A DNA stretch of 64,000 nt from Bacteroidota bacterium (GTDB lineage: Bacteria > Bacteroidota > Bacteroidia > Bacteroidales > UBA12077), in assembly GCA_020444275.1 (NCBI GenBank), contig JAHLLG010000002.1:310001-374000 (forward strand). Direction: 5' to 3'. Position 1 is the stretch's first letter. Every line of letters starts with the position of its first letter. The notes below the pieces were generated by a model. It ran no database searches. It was not told where the DNA came from and saw only the letters and a program-made list of their open reading frames with translations. Positions 33,391 through 42,193 of this stretch are shown piece after piece. Both the position numbers and the translations under genes were made by a program.

Positions 33391-36327
33391 ATGATAAGAA
33401 GTTCTATTTCGCTACTTATTTTTACGTTGATTACGTTGGTTGCGAAATCCCAAATAAAGAGTATAGGCATTCCTAATATTACAAACTATTCTCAACGAGA
33501 ATATAATGCCAGTACGCAAAACTGGGCCGCTTTGCAGGACAAGCGAGGAGTTTTATATTTTGGTAATAATAGTGGACTTTTAGAATTCGACGGAATTCGT
33601 TGGAGGCTAATTGAAATGCCTAATACATCGGTAGTAAGGTCTATTGCAACAGATCAGTCCGGAGTAATATATATTGGAGCTTTTTGTGAATTTGGTTATC
33701 TACAACCAGATATAAATGGTAAATTCGAATATGTTTCATTAGTTGATCTAGTGCCTGCTGAACTCAGAGATTTTGGCGATATCTGGAAAATTCATGAAAC
33801 AACAAATGGCATAATTTTTCAATCTTTTTCCGAAATATTTCTTTATACAAATGGTGAAATTAAGGTATTGGCCCAAAAAAGAGAATTTCATTTTAGTTTT
33901 TTTGTAAATAACGAATTATATATTACAGAGAAGAACAAGGGATTGCTTAAATTGCGGGATGAAAAATTAATTCCGGTTAAAGGAGGAGATATTTTTAATA
34001 ACAACGTTTGGTCTATTCTTCCATTTAATGATACAAAACTTTTAATATCTACTTCTAACCACGGTTTATATATTCTGGAAAACGATTCAGTAAAAAAATG
34101 GGAGATTGCTGCTAATGATTTCCTAATCGAAAATCAAATTTACTGTGCAACTAAGGTAAAAGGTTATTTTGCTATTGGTACCATCCTGAATGGTCTTCTA
34201 ATCATTGATGAAAATGGAAAGCCAATCCAACATATTAACAGGGATAAAGGCTTGCAGAATAATACTGTGCTGAGTATTTATACCGATAATTATGATAACT
34301 TATGGTTAGGTCTTGATAATGGTATCGATTATGTTGCAACAAATAATCCTTTCACAAGCATTGTTAATAAAAGCAAAATCGGTGCTGGTTATGTATCATT
34401 TATTTATAATAATAAGCTCTATCTAGGAACAAATCAAGGCCTGTTTTATAAAAAATGGACTATGCTGGAAGACCCTTTTAAAAGTGAAGAAGATTTTAAA
34501 ATGGTGGAAAACACTCAGGGGCAGGTGTGGAGTCTATTTGAACATAATAATGAGCTCTTTTGTGGCCATAATAATGGTACATATATTATTAAAGATGATA
34601 AAGCAGAACTAATTTCAGACATAATGGGTGGCTGGTTACTATTTACTTTTCCTGATAAAGAGGATATTATAGTTGAAGGCACATATAATGGATTAGTGAA
34701 ATTTGAAAAGAACGATAAGGAAAATTGGAAAGCCACAAGGATAAACGGATTCAATGAATCATGCCGGGTTATTGAAACATATTTAGAAAAGGATGCATAT
34801 GCTTTATGGGTTAGTCATGTGTACAAAGGTGTATATAGAATTATCCTAAACTCACAACTGGATAGTATTGTAAGTATTGACTTTTTCGATTCATCCAATG
34901 GTTTAGAAACCAAATTTGGAAATAACGTGTTGCGGTTTGACGACAAAATAATTTTTATCAATAATACAGGGATATATACATTTAATGAAGAACTTAACAA
35001 ATTTAATCCGGACAAAAAGCTAAATGATTTGTTTGGAGATTATGGTCCGGTTCGGGAAATTGTAAAGGATTACGCTTCAAATTATTGGTTTATACAAGGC
35101 GATGAAATGGGAGTGCTTAAAAAGTTAAATGATGGGAACTATAAAATTCAACGTACTATTTTCAAATCTTTTACAGGAAATTTTGTAGGCGATTTTGAGC
35201 ATTTAAATCCGTATGATGATAAGAATGTAATTATTGCAAATGAGGATGGTTTTTCTCATTTTAGTGCAGGTTTTCAGAAGGATACAGACATACCGTTTCA
35301 GATATTAATACGAACAGTAGAGATGGATGATAGCTTGTTATTTGGTGGAACTTTTCAGGATAGTAGTGGGAATATTATTATGAATCAACAAAACGCTCAA
35401 ATTAAAGAGTTATCATATAAATACAATGATTTTAAATTTGAATACTCTGCAACACATTACGAAAATTTAAGCAATCTGGAATATAGTTATATACTCGAAG
35501 GATTTGAGGAGGATTGGTCTGACTGGACAGAAAAAACCTCAAAAGAATATACAAACTTAAAAGAAGGAACATATACTTTTAAAGTTAAAGCTAAGAATAT
35601 ATATAACAAAGAAACTGAAATTTCATCATTTTCCTTTATTATTAATCCTCCATGGTATAGATCAGTTATTGCGTACATAGCTTATATAATTTTAATAGTG
35701 TCTGCTGTATGGTTAACGGTTAGGATTATTAGAAAAAGAATAGAAAGAGAAAAGAAATTACTTCAGATTAAACAAAAAAGAGAACTCCAGGAGCAAAAGG
35801 TTAATCATGAGAACGAAGTATTATCAGCACAACAAGAGATAGTTAAACTTCGAAATGAAAAACTGCGTGTAGAAAATGAACGAAATAAAGCCGAGGTTGA
35901 GTTAAAAACAAAAGAGTTAGCCAGCTATGCCATGCAGGTAACTCAAAAGAATGAATCACTATTTGCTTTAAAAGAGCAATTAAAACATATTGCAGAAAAG
36001 GTTAATCCTGATGCTCAAAAATATCTTCATAAATTAATTAAGAGCATTGAAAAAAGTATGAATCAAAAGGACGATTGGGATAAATTTGAAGGATATTTTG
36101 ACCAGGTTTATGAAGACTTTACAAAGCGTTTAAGGGAAAAATATCCTAGTTTAACACCTAATGATATTAAACTTTGTGCTTACTTAAGAATGAATTTATC
36201 AACCAAAGAAATTGCCCCTTTACTTAATATTTCCGTCAGAGGTGTTGAAGTGAGTCGCTACAGATTAAGAAAAAAATTAGACATGCCTCAAAATGAAAAT
36301 CTTGTCGATTTTATGATGAACCTTTAA
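33391..36327 (+). CDS. Membrane-spanning propeller/Y_Y_Y/LuxR-HTH regulator of the glucan locus
   Basis: A 978-residue protein starting at ATG 33391; the upstream TTG at 33370 would only prepend seven residues before the signal sequence. A signal (SISLLIFTLITLVAKS) leads into beta-propeller repeats, with signatures such as NLWLGLDNGIDYV and repeated GLYIL/GLLII strands. Then comes a Y_Y_Y domain (EYSYILEGFEEDWSDW, LKEGTYTFKVKAKN), one helix near 755-775, a long coiled coil and a LuxR-type HTH (LCAYLRMNLSTKEIAPLLNI, VSRYRLRKKLD). There is no kinase domain, so sensing and DNA binding are in one membrane-spanning chain. It lies directly before the glucan locus and is the natural candidate for binding the 11-bp repeats at 36443 and 38877. 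Confidence 0.9.
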   Translation: MIRSSISLLIFTLITLVAKSQIKSIGIPNITNYSQREYNASTQNWAALQDKRGVLYFGNNSGLLEFDGIRWRLIEMPNTSVVRSIATDQSGVIYIGAFCEFGYLQPDINGKFEYVSLVDLVPAELRDFGDIWKIHETTNGIIFQSFSEIFLYTNGEIKVLAQKREFHFSFFVNNELYITEKNKGLLKLRDEKLIPVKGGDIFNNNVWSILPFNDTKLLISTSNHGLYILENDSVKKWEIAANDFLIENQIYCATKVKGYFAIGTILNGLLIIDENGKPIQHINRDKGLQNNTVLSIYTDNYDNLWLGLDNGIDYVATNNPFTSIVNKSKIGAGYVSFIYNNKLYLGTNQGLFYKKWTMLEDPFKSEEDFKMVENTQGQVWSLFEHNNELFCGHNNGTYIIKDDKAELISDIMGGWLLFTFPDKEDIIVEGTYNGLVKFEKNDKENWKATRINGFNESCRVIETYLEKDAYALWVSHVYKGVYRIILNSQLDSIVSIDFFDSSNGLETKFGNNVLRFDDKIIFINNTGIYTFNEELNKFNPDKKLNDLFGDYGPVREIVKDYASNYWFIQGDEMGVLKKLNDGNYKIQRTIFKSFTGNFVGDFEHLNPYDDKNVIIANEDGFSHFSAGFQKDTDIPFQILIRTVEMDDSLLFGGTFQDSSGNIIMNQQNAQIKELSYKYNDFKFEYSATHYENLSNLEYSYILEGFEEDWSDWTEKTSKEYTNLKEGTYTFKVKAKNIYNKETEISSFSFIINPPWYRSVIAYIAYIILIVSAVWLTVRIIRKRIEREKKLLQIKQKRELQEQKVNHENEVLSAQQEIVKLRNEKLRVENERNKAEVELKTKELASYAMQVTQKNESLFALKEQLKHIAEKVNPDAQKYLHKLIKSIEKSMNQKDDWDKFEGYFDQVYEDFTKRLREKYPSLTPNDIKLCAYLRMNLSTKEIAPLLNISVRGVEVSRYRLRKKLDMPQNENLVDFMMNL

Positions 36328-36371
36328 AATTACTTTTCGTAATTATATTCCATTTTATTAGCAAAATCATA

Positions 36372-36400
36372 TGATGTTGTAGTGGTGTGTGTATTGTGTA
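36372..36400 (+). promoter_or_regulatory. Upstream accessory element of iteron promoter A
   Basis: TGATGTTGTAGTGGTGTGTG resembles the element at 38809-38827 (TGATGTAGTAGTGTGTATA). It lies 71 bp before the first 11-bp repeat of promoter A; the matching element of promoter B lies 68 bp before its repeats. It probably holds two degenerate copies of the same box. Confidence 0.5.
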
Positions 36401-36442
36401 ATTTTTTTCAAACAATTCAAAATCAGCGTATAAGTAAAAATA

Positions 36443-36522
36443 TGATGTAGTTTTGATGTATAAGTGATGTATTTATGAAGTATTTATATTATTGACTTTA
36501 CATGTTTTAAAGGTTAACATTG
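36443..36522 (+). promoter_or_regulatory. Iteron promoter A: four 11-bp TGATGTA repeats and -33/-7 element
   Basis: TGATGTA occurs at 36443, 36454 and 36465, and TGAAGTA at 36476, each exactly 11 bp apart, one helical turn. Nine bp after the last copy is TTG (36492-36494), then 20 bp, then TAACATTG (36515-36522). The same order, spacing and variant fourth copy recur at 38877. The gene it drives starts at 36693 and encodes the surface lipoprotein. Confidence 0.8.
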
Positions 36523-36692
36523 TCCTAACATTTATTAAACACAACACGATGTTATTTCATTTATGTGCAATTATAAAAACTACTTATTTAATTGAACCTT
36601 GATTTTTGAAATCGTCAAATGGATTCTGCGGTTTTCTTTAATCATGAAAAAAAATAATTAGAATCTAACCTTAATAAATAAAAAAAAGTAAC

Positions 36693-38177
36693 ATGAAAAC
36701 TAAAAGATTTAGAATTTTAGCACAGACATTCTTTTTGGGAGCTGTAGTCTCATTGTTTACAACATTTACAGCATGTGACGATGACGATGACGATGCGGTA
36801 AAAGATCCCGTAGCCAGCTTTCAGTATGAAGTTAGCGAAACTAATGCCTTAGAGGTGGCGTTTACCAATTACTCTCAAGATGCAAGTTCTTACGCATGGG
36901 ATTTTGGTGATGGAGAAACATCAATCGAAGAAAATCCAACACACATTTTTGCTGCAGAAGGTACTTATACCGTAAAGCTTACTGCAACAAATTCTGCTGG
37001 AGTAACTGATGATGTAAGTAAAGAGATTACACTTACCGAAAATGCTCAAGCACTCTTAACCGGAGAAACTTCCAAAAAATGGATGCTTATGCGCAAAGGT
37101 TATGTTATGGGAATTGGCCCAGATGCAGATAATTATTGGCAGTACTGGGGTTTGGAAAATAATGGTAAGCGTCCTTGCGTTTTCGGACAATCCTGGACAT
37201 TCAACGCCGATGGCACGTTTGATTTTGATGATGGTGGTTTTATGTGGGGAGATAACATTGTATTTGTTAGCGCGGATAATCCTCAATTCGAAGTTTGTAT
37301 TCCAGCATCAGAATTTTCTGTTAATGATAATGGTGATGATATAACTGCATGGTTAAGCGGAACGCATGATTTTACATATGATCCTTCTGCCGGTACTTTG
37401 ACAGTTTCAGGAGAAGGTGCATGGATGGGATTAATATCAAGAACTGCTAATGGTGATGTTATTGTTCCTCAGAACGAAGTAACATATGATGTAACTATTG
37501 GAGAAGGTACATTATACGATTCGATGTTAGTTTCGTTAACCTATCCTAATGGTGATTACTGGCAATTCAATTATGTAAGCTATTACGATTGGGCTGATCA
37601 ACCAGCTGTAGAAACAGAAGAAGAGACTTTTGGTGAAGACCTTGCTGATATTACTCCGTCGGAAATTAAAGCAACTTTTGCTTCTAAAGACGCTGCCGAC
37701 TTGGTTACTATTGATACAATTACTTCAGGATCAACTCTTGAATTTGGTGTTGATGATCCTACAGATGCAGCTGCTGCCAAAGTGGGTCAGTTTAATAGAG
37801 TAGCAGGTGTTAGTTATCAAGAACTTCAGTTCCAGGCAAGTCCAGAAGCAAAAGATATTCAGTTTGATAATTTTACTACAGTTAAAATTGATATTTATGT
37901 TCCAGCTAGTACTGTATTTGAAACAGATGGTCTTGTACGTCAGTTTGTATTTGGCTTTGCAGATAAGAGTCAAACAGAAGAGTGGTGGAATAGCCCTGAG
38001 CAGTATCTGGTAGAAGGTGAAGATTTTGTTGTTGGTACTTGGACAACATATACATTTGATCTGTCTACTACAGACGTGTTAACCAGAGCAGATTTAGATA
38101 TGCTATATCTTGGTATCGGTGGCGGAGGACACAATGCTGGTGGTACGTTCTATGTTCGTAACCTAATTTTTGAATAA
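36693..38177 (+). CDS. PKD-domain surface lipoprotein, probable glycan-binding protein
   Basis: A 494-residue lipoprotein (TTFTACDDDDDD, with a surface-export-like acidic stretch right after the Cys). A PKD domain covers about 37-112 (ASSYAWDFGDGETSIEENPTH). The middle has a glycan-binding-like region (GQSWTFNADGTFDFDDGGF), and the C-terminal part has a jelly-roll-like domain (FTTVKIDIYVPAS, YTFDLST). This design fits SGBP/SusE-F-type proteins of Bacteroidota glucan loci. It is transcribed from its own iteron promoter ahead of susC, an unusual position. Direct evidence for glucan binding is absent. Confidence 0.75.
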   Translation: MKTKRFRILAQTFFLGAVVSLFTTFTACDDDDDDAVKDPVASFQYEVSETNALEVAFTNYSQDASSYAWDFGDGETSIEENPTHIFAAEGTYTVKLTATNSAGVTDDVSKEITLTENAQALLTGETSKKWMLMRKGYVMGIGPDADNYWQYWGLENNGKRPCVFGQSWTFNADGTFDFDDGGFMWGDNIVFVSADNPQFEVCIPASEFSVNDNGDDITAWLSGTHDFTYDPSAGTLTVSGEGAWMGLISRTANGDVIVPQNEVTYDVTIGEGTLYDSMLVSLTYPNGDYWQFNYVSYYDWADQPAVETEEETFGEDLADITPSEIKATFASKDAADLVTIDTITSGSTLEFGVDDPTDAAAAKVGQFNRVAGVSYQELQFQASPEAKDIQFDNFTTVKIDIYVPASTVFETDGLVRQFVFGFADKSQTEEWWNSPEQYLVEGEDFVVGTWTTYTFDLSTTDVLTRADLDMLYLGIGGGGHNAGGTFYVRNLIFE

Positions 38178-38200
38178 AAAGATTTTTCAAAAGAAATAAG

Positions 38201-38227
38201 TGGCCGGTTCTTCCGGCCATTTTTTTT
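38201..38227 (+). terminator. Rho-independent terminator after the surface lipoprotein gene
   Basis: TGGCCGG (38201-38207) pairs with CCGGCCA (38213-38219) around a 5-nt loop, followed by eight T. It is the strongest terminator in the window and separates the lipoprotein message from susC. Confidence 0.95.
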
Positions 38228-38229
38228 AT

Positions 38230-38800
38230 TTGTAGTTAAATAAATAATTAAAAACCAACATGTCGTAGGATAATTTTATTTAATCTATCTCATTATTTGA
38301 ATCATATTATCGAGTGCATTATTTCTTGCTATTATAACTAGCATAAATATAGTTCAGTATACTAAAATCATGAGTAAGTGCTTAACAAAACATAATATTT
38401 TTATCTCAGCTCTATTCTATTCTATTCTATTTGATACCACATTAAAAACAGACTTAAAATTTTATGTTGATTATTTATTCTATTTCAAATCCGTTTAAAA
38501 GTTATGCCTTATTAAGTACAGATTTGAAATGCATAAACTATAACGAAACCATACGTTTATTAAGAGTTAATGATTGGTATGAATAATTAGTTAATTCCGC
38601 ATAAATTAAACTTTTCAATCAGTACTACTAATTGATCGCTCATAAAATTACCACATGTAATTTATTTTATTCGCTGGATGGGTAGCGTATTTTTAAGTAG
38701 CAGTTCTAATAGGTTTGATATGTTTATTATTTAGGGAAGCAAAGGAAGGTTGTGTAAAAATTTTGCGAAATAAACAGAATGATCTAAATTATGTTAAAAT
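38230..38800. other. Noncoding AT-rich gap before susC
   Basis: No ORF of credible length or RNA gene is visible on either strand. A short microsatellite, (TCTAT)4, lies at 38411-38430. The remainder shows no clear structure that I can support. The gap ends with the regulatory region described at 38809-38956. Confidence 0.5.
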
Positions 38801-38808
38801 AAATAGTG

Positions 38809-38827
38809 TGATGTAGTAGTGTGTATA
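38809..38827 (+). promoter_or_regulatory. Upstream accessory element of iteron promoter B
   Basis: TGATGTAGTAGTGTGTATA is the partner of the element at 36372-36400 and lies 68 bp before the first iteron of promoter B. Confidence 0.5.
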
Positions 38828-38876
38828 ATCTTATAAGTTAAGTAAAGATCACAATAATAGAAACTTAAATAATTAG

Positions 38877-38956
38877 TGATGTACTTTTGATGTATGTATG
38901 ATGTATTTTTGAAGTATTATTATGATTGATTTTGTGGTAATATATGTCTTAAATTG
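38877..38956 (+). promoter_or_regulatory. Iteron promoter B of susCD: four 11-bp TGATGTA repeats and core promoter
   Basis: TGATGTA at 38877, 38888 and 38899 and TGAAGTA at 38910 are exactly 11 bp apart. TTG follows 9 bp later (38926-38928), then 20 bp, then TTAAATTG (38949-38956). Promoter A (36443) has the same copy number, phase, variant copy and distances. susC starts at 39002. Confidence 0.8.
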
Positions 38957-39001
38957 CTAAAAGATTTAAATTAACCTAAAATTTACAACCAAATTAAAAA
39001 T

Positions 39002-42000
39002 ATGAAAAAGATCTTACTTATTTCAACGTTTTTAATTGTCTCACTACAAATTTTTGCTCAACAAGTAAATATAGAAGGAGTAGTTACTTCTGCTGACGAT
39101 GGGCAGACTTTACCAGGTGTTACAATATTAGAAAAAGGAACCAACAACGGAACTGTTACTGACATTAATGGATATTATAAAATAGCAGTTTCGCCCGAGG
39201 CAACTCTCCAATTTTCTTACGTTGGTATGGAATCGCAAGAAGTTCAAATATTAGGACGTTCTAAAATTGATATTGCGTTACGTACCTCAGCTACTGATCT
39301 TGATGAGGTAGTTGTTATTGGTTATGGTGTGCAGAAAAAAAGTTTAGTAACTGGTGCTATATCAAAGGTTGATGCAGATGATTTAGAACAAAATCAGGTG
39401 CGAATAGAACAAGCTTTGCAAGGTAAAACTGCAGGTGTTAATATCATGCAAGAGTCTGGATCACCAGGAGGAGGTTTAACAGTAAGAATAAGAGGAACTG
39501 GAACTAATAAAAATTCAAATCCTTTATTTGTTGTAGATGGAATGAGAACAGGAGGAATTGAATATTTAAATCCTAATGATATAGCATCTATTGAAATCCT
39601 GAAAGATGCTGCGTCTGCTGCTATCTACGGTGCTGAAGCAGCCAATGGTGTTGTTTTAGTTACCACTAAATCTGGCACAAAAGATAAATCAACCATATCA
39701 TATAACGGATATTATGGAATGCAAGAAGCGCGAAATATTACTGAGGTATTGAACGCACAACAGTATGCTACTTATTTTAGAGATGGTCTAGAACACGAAT
39801 TAAGAAGTAAAAATCCGAATATTACTGATGAAGCAGTTAATAATTCACTTGACGCGGCTTATCCATTTAACCCCGATACATTAGGAGCAGGAACTGATTG
39901 GATGAATGAGATTTACACACCGGCTCCTATACAAGAGCATAATATATCGGTAACAGGAGGAAATGAAAAAACTTCAGTATTCTTTTCAGGTTCTTACTTA
40001 ACGCAAGATGGAATAGTTGGAGGTTCAAAAGCTAATTTTGAGAGATATACAGCAAGATTGAATGCAGACCATCAGGCAAAAGATTGGTTATCTGTAGGTG
40101 GAAAATTGTCTTTCACTCATTTTGAAAGAAAGTCAATTGATGAAAATAATGAGTTTGGAGGAGTTATTTCAAATGCCATGAATATTGATCCTTTAACACC
40201 GGTATATTATAATGATACGAGTCAGTTTCCAGATATGTATAAAGATCAGATTTATGATAATTTTGATGATATAGATAATTCATCGTTAAGTGCTGGTGAT
40301 AAAGGTTATTATGGAATGTCAAAATATGTACAGAACGAAATTCGTAACCCCAGAGCACAAATTGACAATAATCACAATTCATATTATCAGGATAAAGTAT
40401 TGGGAGGCGTTAATTTAACAATTACACCTATAGAAGGTTTAGTTTTTAAAACAGCGTATGATATTGATTTAGCCTATGGTAATAATAATTGGTGGACTCC
40501 AAGGTATTATTACCATTCTGTAAACTATAATTACCTAAGTAGTGTAAATCAAACTGTAGAACGCTGGTTTACATGGCAATGGGAAAATACCTTAAATTAC
40601 TCAAAACAATTAGGATTACATGATGTGAATGTTCTTGCTGGTAATACCTTAAGAGATTATAGTTTTTATTATTTCGGGGGATTAGGTGAAGGTTTACAGG
40701 AAGAATCCTGGGATTTTGCTGTTTTTGATGCGGTCTTAAGTGATTCAACAAAATCGGCTGTTTCCGGAAGAAGAAATGAAGATAACAGGCTGGTTTCTTA
40801 TTTTGGTAGAGTAAACTACAATTATGATGGTCGTTATATGGTTGGTGTAACCTTGCGTGCTGATGCCTCTTCTAAACTAAGTAGTGCAAACAGAACGCAA
40901 TATTTCCCTTCTGTATCTGTAGGATGGGTTGCATCTAATGAAAGTTTCTGGAATTTTACTCCAGTTACTTTTGCAAAACTTCGCTTTAGCTGGGGACAAA
41001 ACGGATCCATACAATCTTTAAGTAATTTTGAGTACGTTTCGCTTATTACAAGTGGAGCAGAGCCAAGTTACTATTTAAGCGGCGGGACAAGACTTACTGG
41101 AGCGGAGCCATCTCAATTGAGTAACCCAGACTTAATTTGGGAAACTTCAGAACAAACCAATATTGGTCTTGACTTAAGATTTTTAAATGACCGCTTAACG
41201 TTTACTGCAGATTACTACAAAAAAGTAACAAAAGGGTTAATAACTACGGCATCTATACCATTATATGTTGGTAATGATAAACCAAATGCAAATTCAGGGG
41301 ATATTACAAATCAGGGAGTTGAACTAGAGTTAGGTTTTAGAGGACAAATGGGCGAATTTAAATATAATATTGGATTAAACGCAGCATATAATAAAAATGA
41401 AGTTACATCACTTGAGTCTCCATTGTTAGGTGCTAATTTAGGTACTACTGGTGCTATTACAAGATCTGATGAAGGAAAACCTGTGTGGTATTTTTATGGA
41501 TATGAGGCAGATGGTATCTTTGATTCTTTTGATGACATTAATGCATATATAAATGATGATGGTGATCCAATCCAACCCAATGCAATTCCCGGCGATGTTA
41601 GGTTCGTAGATATTGATGGAAATGGAAAAATAGATGAAGATGATAAAACTATGATTGGAAATCCGCATCCTGATTGGACATTTGGTTTAAATACTAATTT
41701 TAGTTACAAGGATTTTGATTTAACGATATTCTTAAGTGGTACATTAGGAAATGATGTGTATTATGGAGCATATAGAACTGATCTGGATGCTAATAATAAA
41801 CCACTTTATTTTTATGAGAATGCATGGACCCCAGATAATCAAACAGATGACTTTCCTCGTTATACAGTAAATAGTAATCAAAACTTCTCTCACAATAGTA
41901 TGTTTGTATTTGATGGTAGTCATATACGCTTGCAAAATATTGAACTGGGGTATTCATTGAGTAAACCGGTTTTAGAAAAGATTCACATTGAAAAGTTGAG

Positions 42001-42169
42001 ATTATATGTTTCAGGAAGAAATTTATTTGTACTAACTAACTATCCTGGAGCTGATCCTGAAGTAGGAAATTCGGTTGGAGATGATAATAATAAAACGAGT
42101 ATTGGTATAGATAGAGGATTATATCCAAGGCCTCGCATTATTTCATTCGGAATTAATCTATCAATATAA
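39002..42169 (+). CDS. SusC/RagA-family TonB-dependent outer membrane transporter
   Basis: A 1055-residue outer membrane protein. After the signal peptide (LQIFAQ) comes a carboxypeptidase-regulatory-like domain (about 25-95), then a TonB-box-like DLDEVVVIGYGVQKKS, and a plug domain with GTGTNKNSNPLFVVDGMRTG and ILKDAASAAIYGAEAANGVV. A 22-strand-type barrel follows, ending in GINLSI. It forms with SusD a lidded importer for oligosaccharides, here most likely beta-glucan fragments. It is under promoter B, and susD starts 24 bp downstream. Confidence 0.95.
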   Translation: MKKILLISTFLIVSLQIFAQQVNIEGVVTSADDGQTLPGVTILEKGTNNGTVTDINGYYKIAVSPEATLQFSYVGMESQEVQILGRSKIDIALRTSATDLDEVVVIGYGVQKKSLVTGAISKVDADDLEQNQVRIEQALQGKTAGVNIMQESGSPGGGLTVRIRGTGTNKNSNPLFVVDGMRTGGIEYLNPNDIASIEILKDAASAAIYGAEAANGVVLVTTKSGTKDKSTISYNGYYGMQEARNITEVLNAQQYATYFRDGLEHELRSKNPNITDEAVNNSLDAAYPFNPDTLGAGTDWMNEIYTPAPIQEHNISVTGGNEKTSVFFSGSYLTQDGIVGGSKANFERYTARLNADHQAKDWLSVGGKLSFTHFERKSIDENNEFGGVISNAMNIDPLTPVYYNDTSQFPDMYKDQIYDNFDDIDNSSLSAGDKGYYGMSKYVQNEIRNPRAQIDNNHNSYYQDKVLGGVNLTITPIEGLVFKTAYDIDLAYGNNNWWTPRYYYHSVNYNYLSSVNQTVERWFTWQWENTLNYSKQLGLHDVNVLAGNTLRDYSFYYFGGLGEGLQEESWDFAVFDAVLSDSTKSAVSGRRNEDNRLVSYFGRVNYNYDGRYMVGVTLRADASSKLSSANRTQYFPSVSVGWVASNESFWNFTPVTFAKLRFSWGQNGSIQSLSNFEYVSLITSGAEPSYYLSGGTRLTGAEPSQLSNPDLIWETSEQTNIGLDLRFLNDRLTFTADYYKKVTKGLITTASIPLYVGNDKPNANSGDITNQGVELELGFRGQMGEFKYNIGLNAAYNKNEVTSLESPLLGANLGTTGAITRSDEGKPVWYFYGYEADGIFDSFDDINAYINDDGDPIQPNAIPGDVRFVDIDGNGKIDEDDKTMIGNPHPDWTFGLNTNFSYKDFDLTIFLSGTLGNDVYYGAYRTDLDANNKPLYFYENAWTPDNQTDDFPRYTVNSNQNFSHNSMFVFDGSHIRLQNIELGYSLSKPVLEKIHIEKLRLYVSGRNLFVLTNYPGADPEVGNSVGDDNNKTSIGIDRGLYPRPRIISFGINLSI

Positions 42170-42193
42170 TGTATAACCATTAAAATTAATATA

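Noticed and set aside
36328-36344. Short AT-rich hairpin after the regulator gene as terminator
   Set aside because: The stem AATTAC/GTAATT is only 6 bp, almost all A/T, and has no T run; it could be chance.
38411-38430. (TCTAT)4 microsatellite as a phase-variation switch
   Set aside because: It lies in a noncoding gap about 570 bp before susC, away from the mapped promoter parts, so a switch role is not supported.
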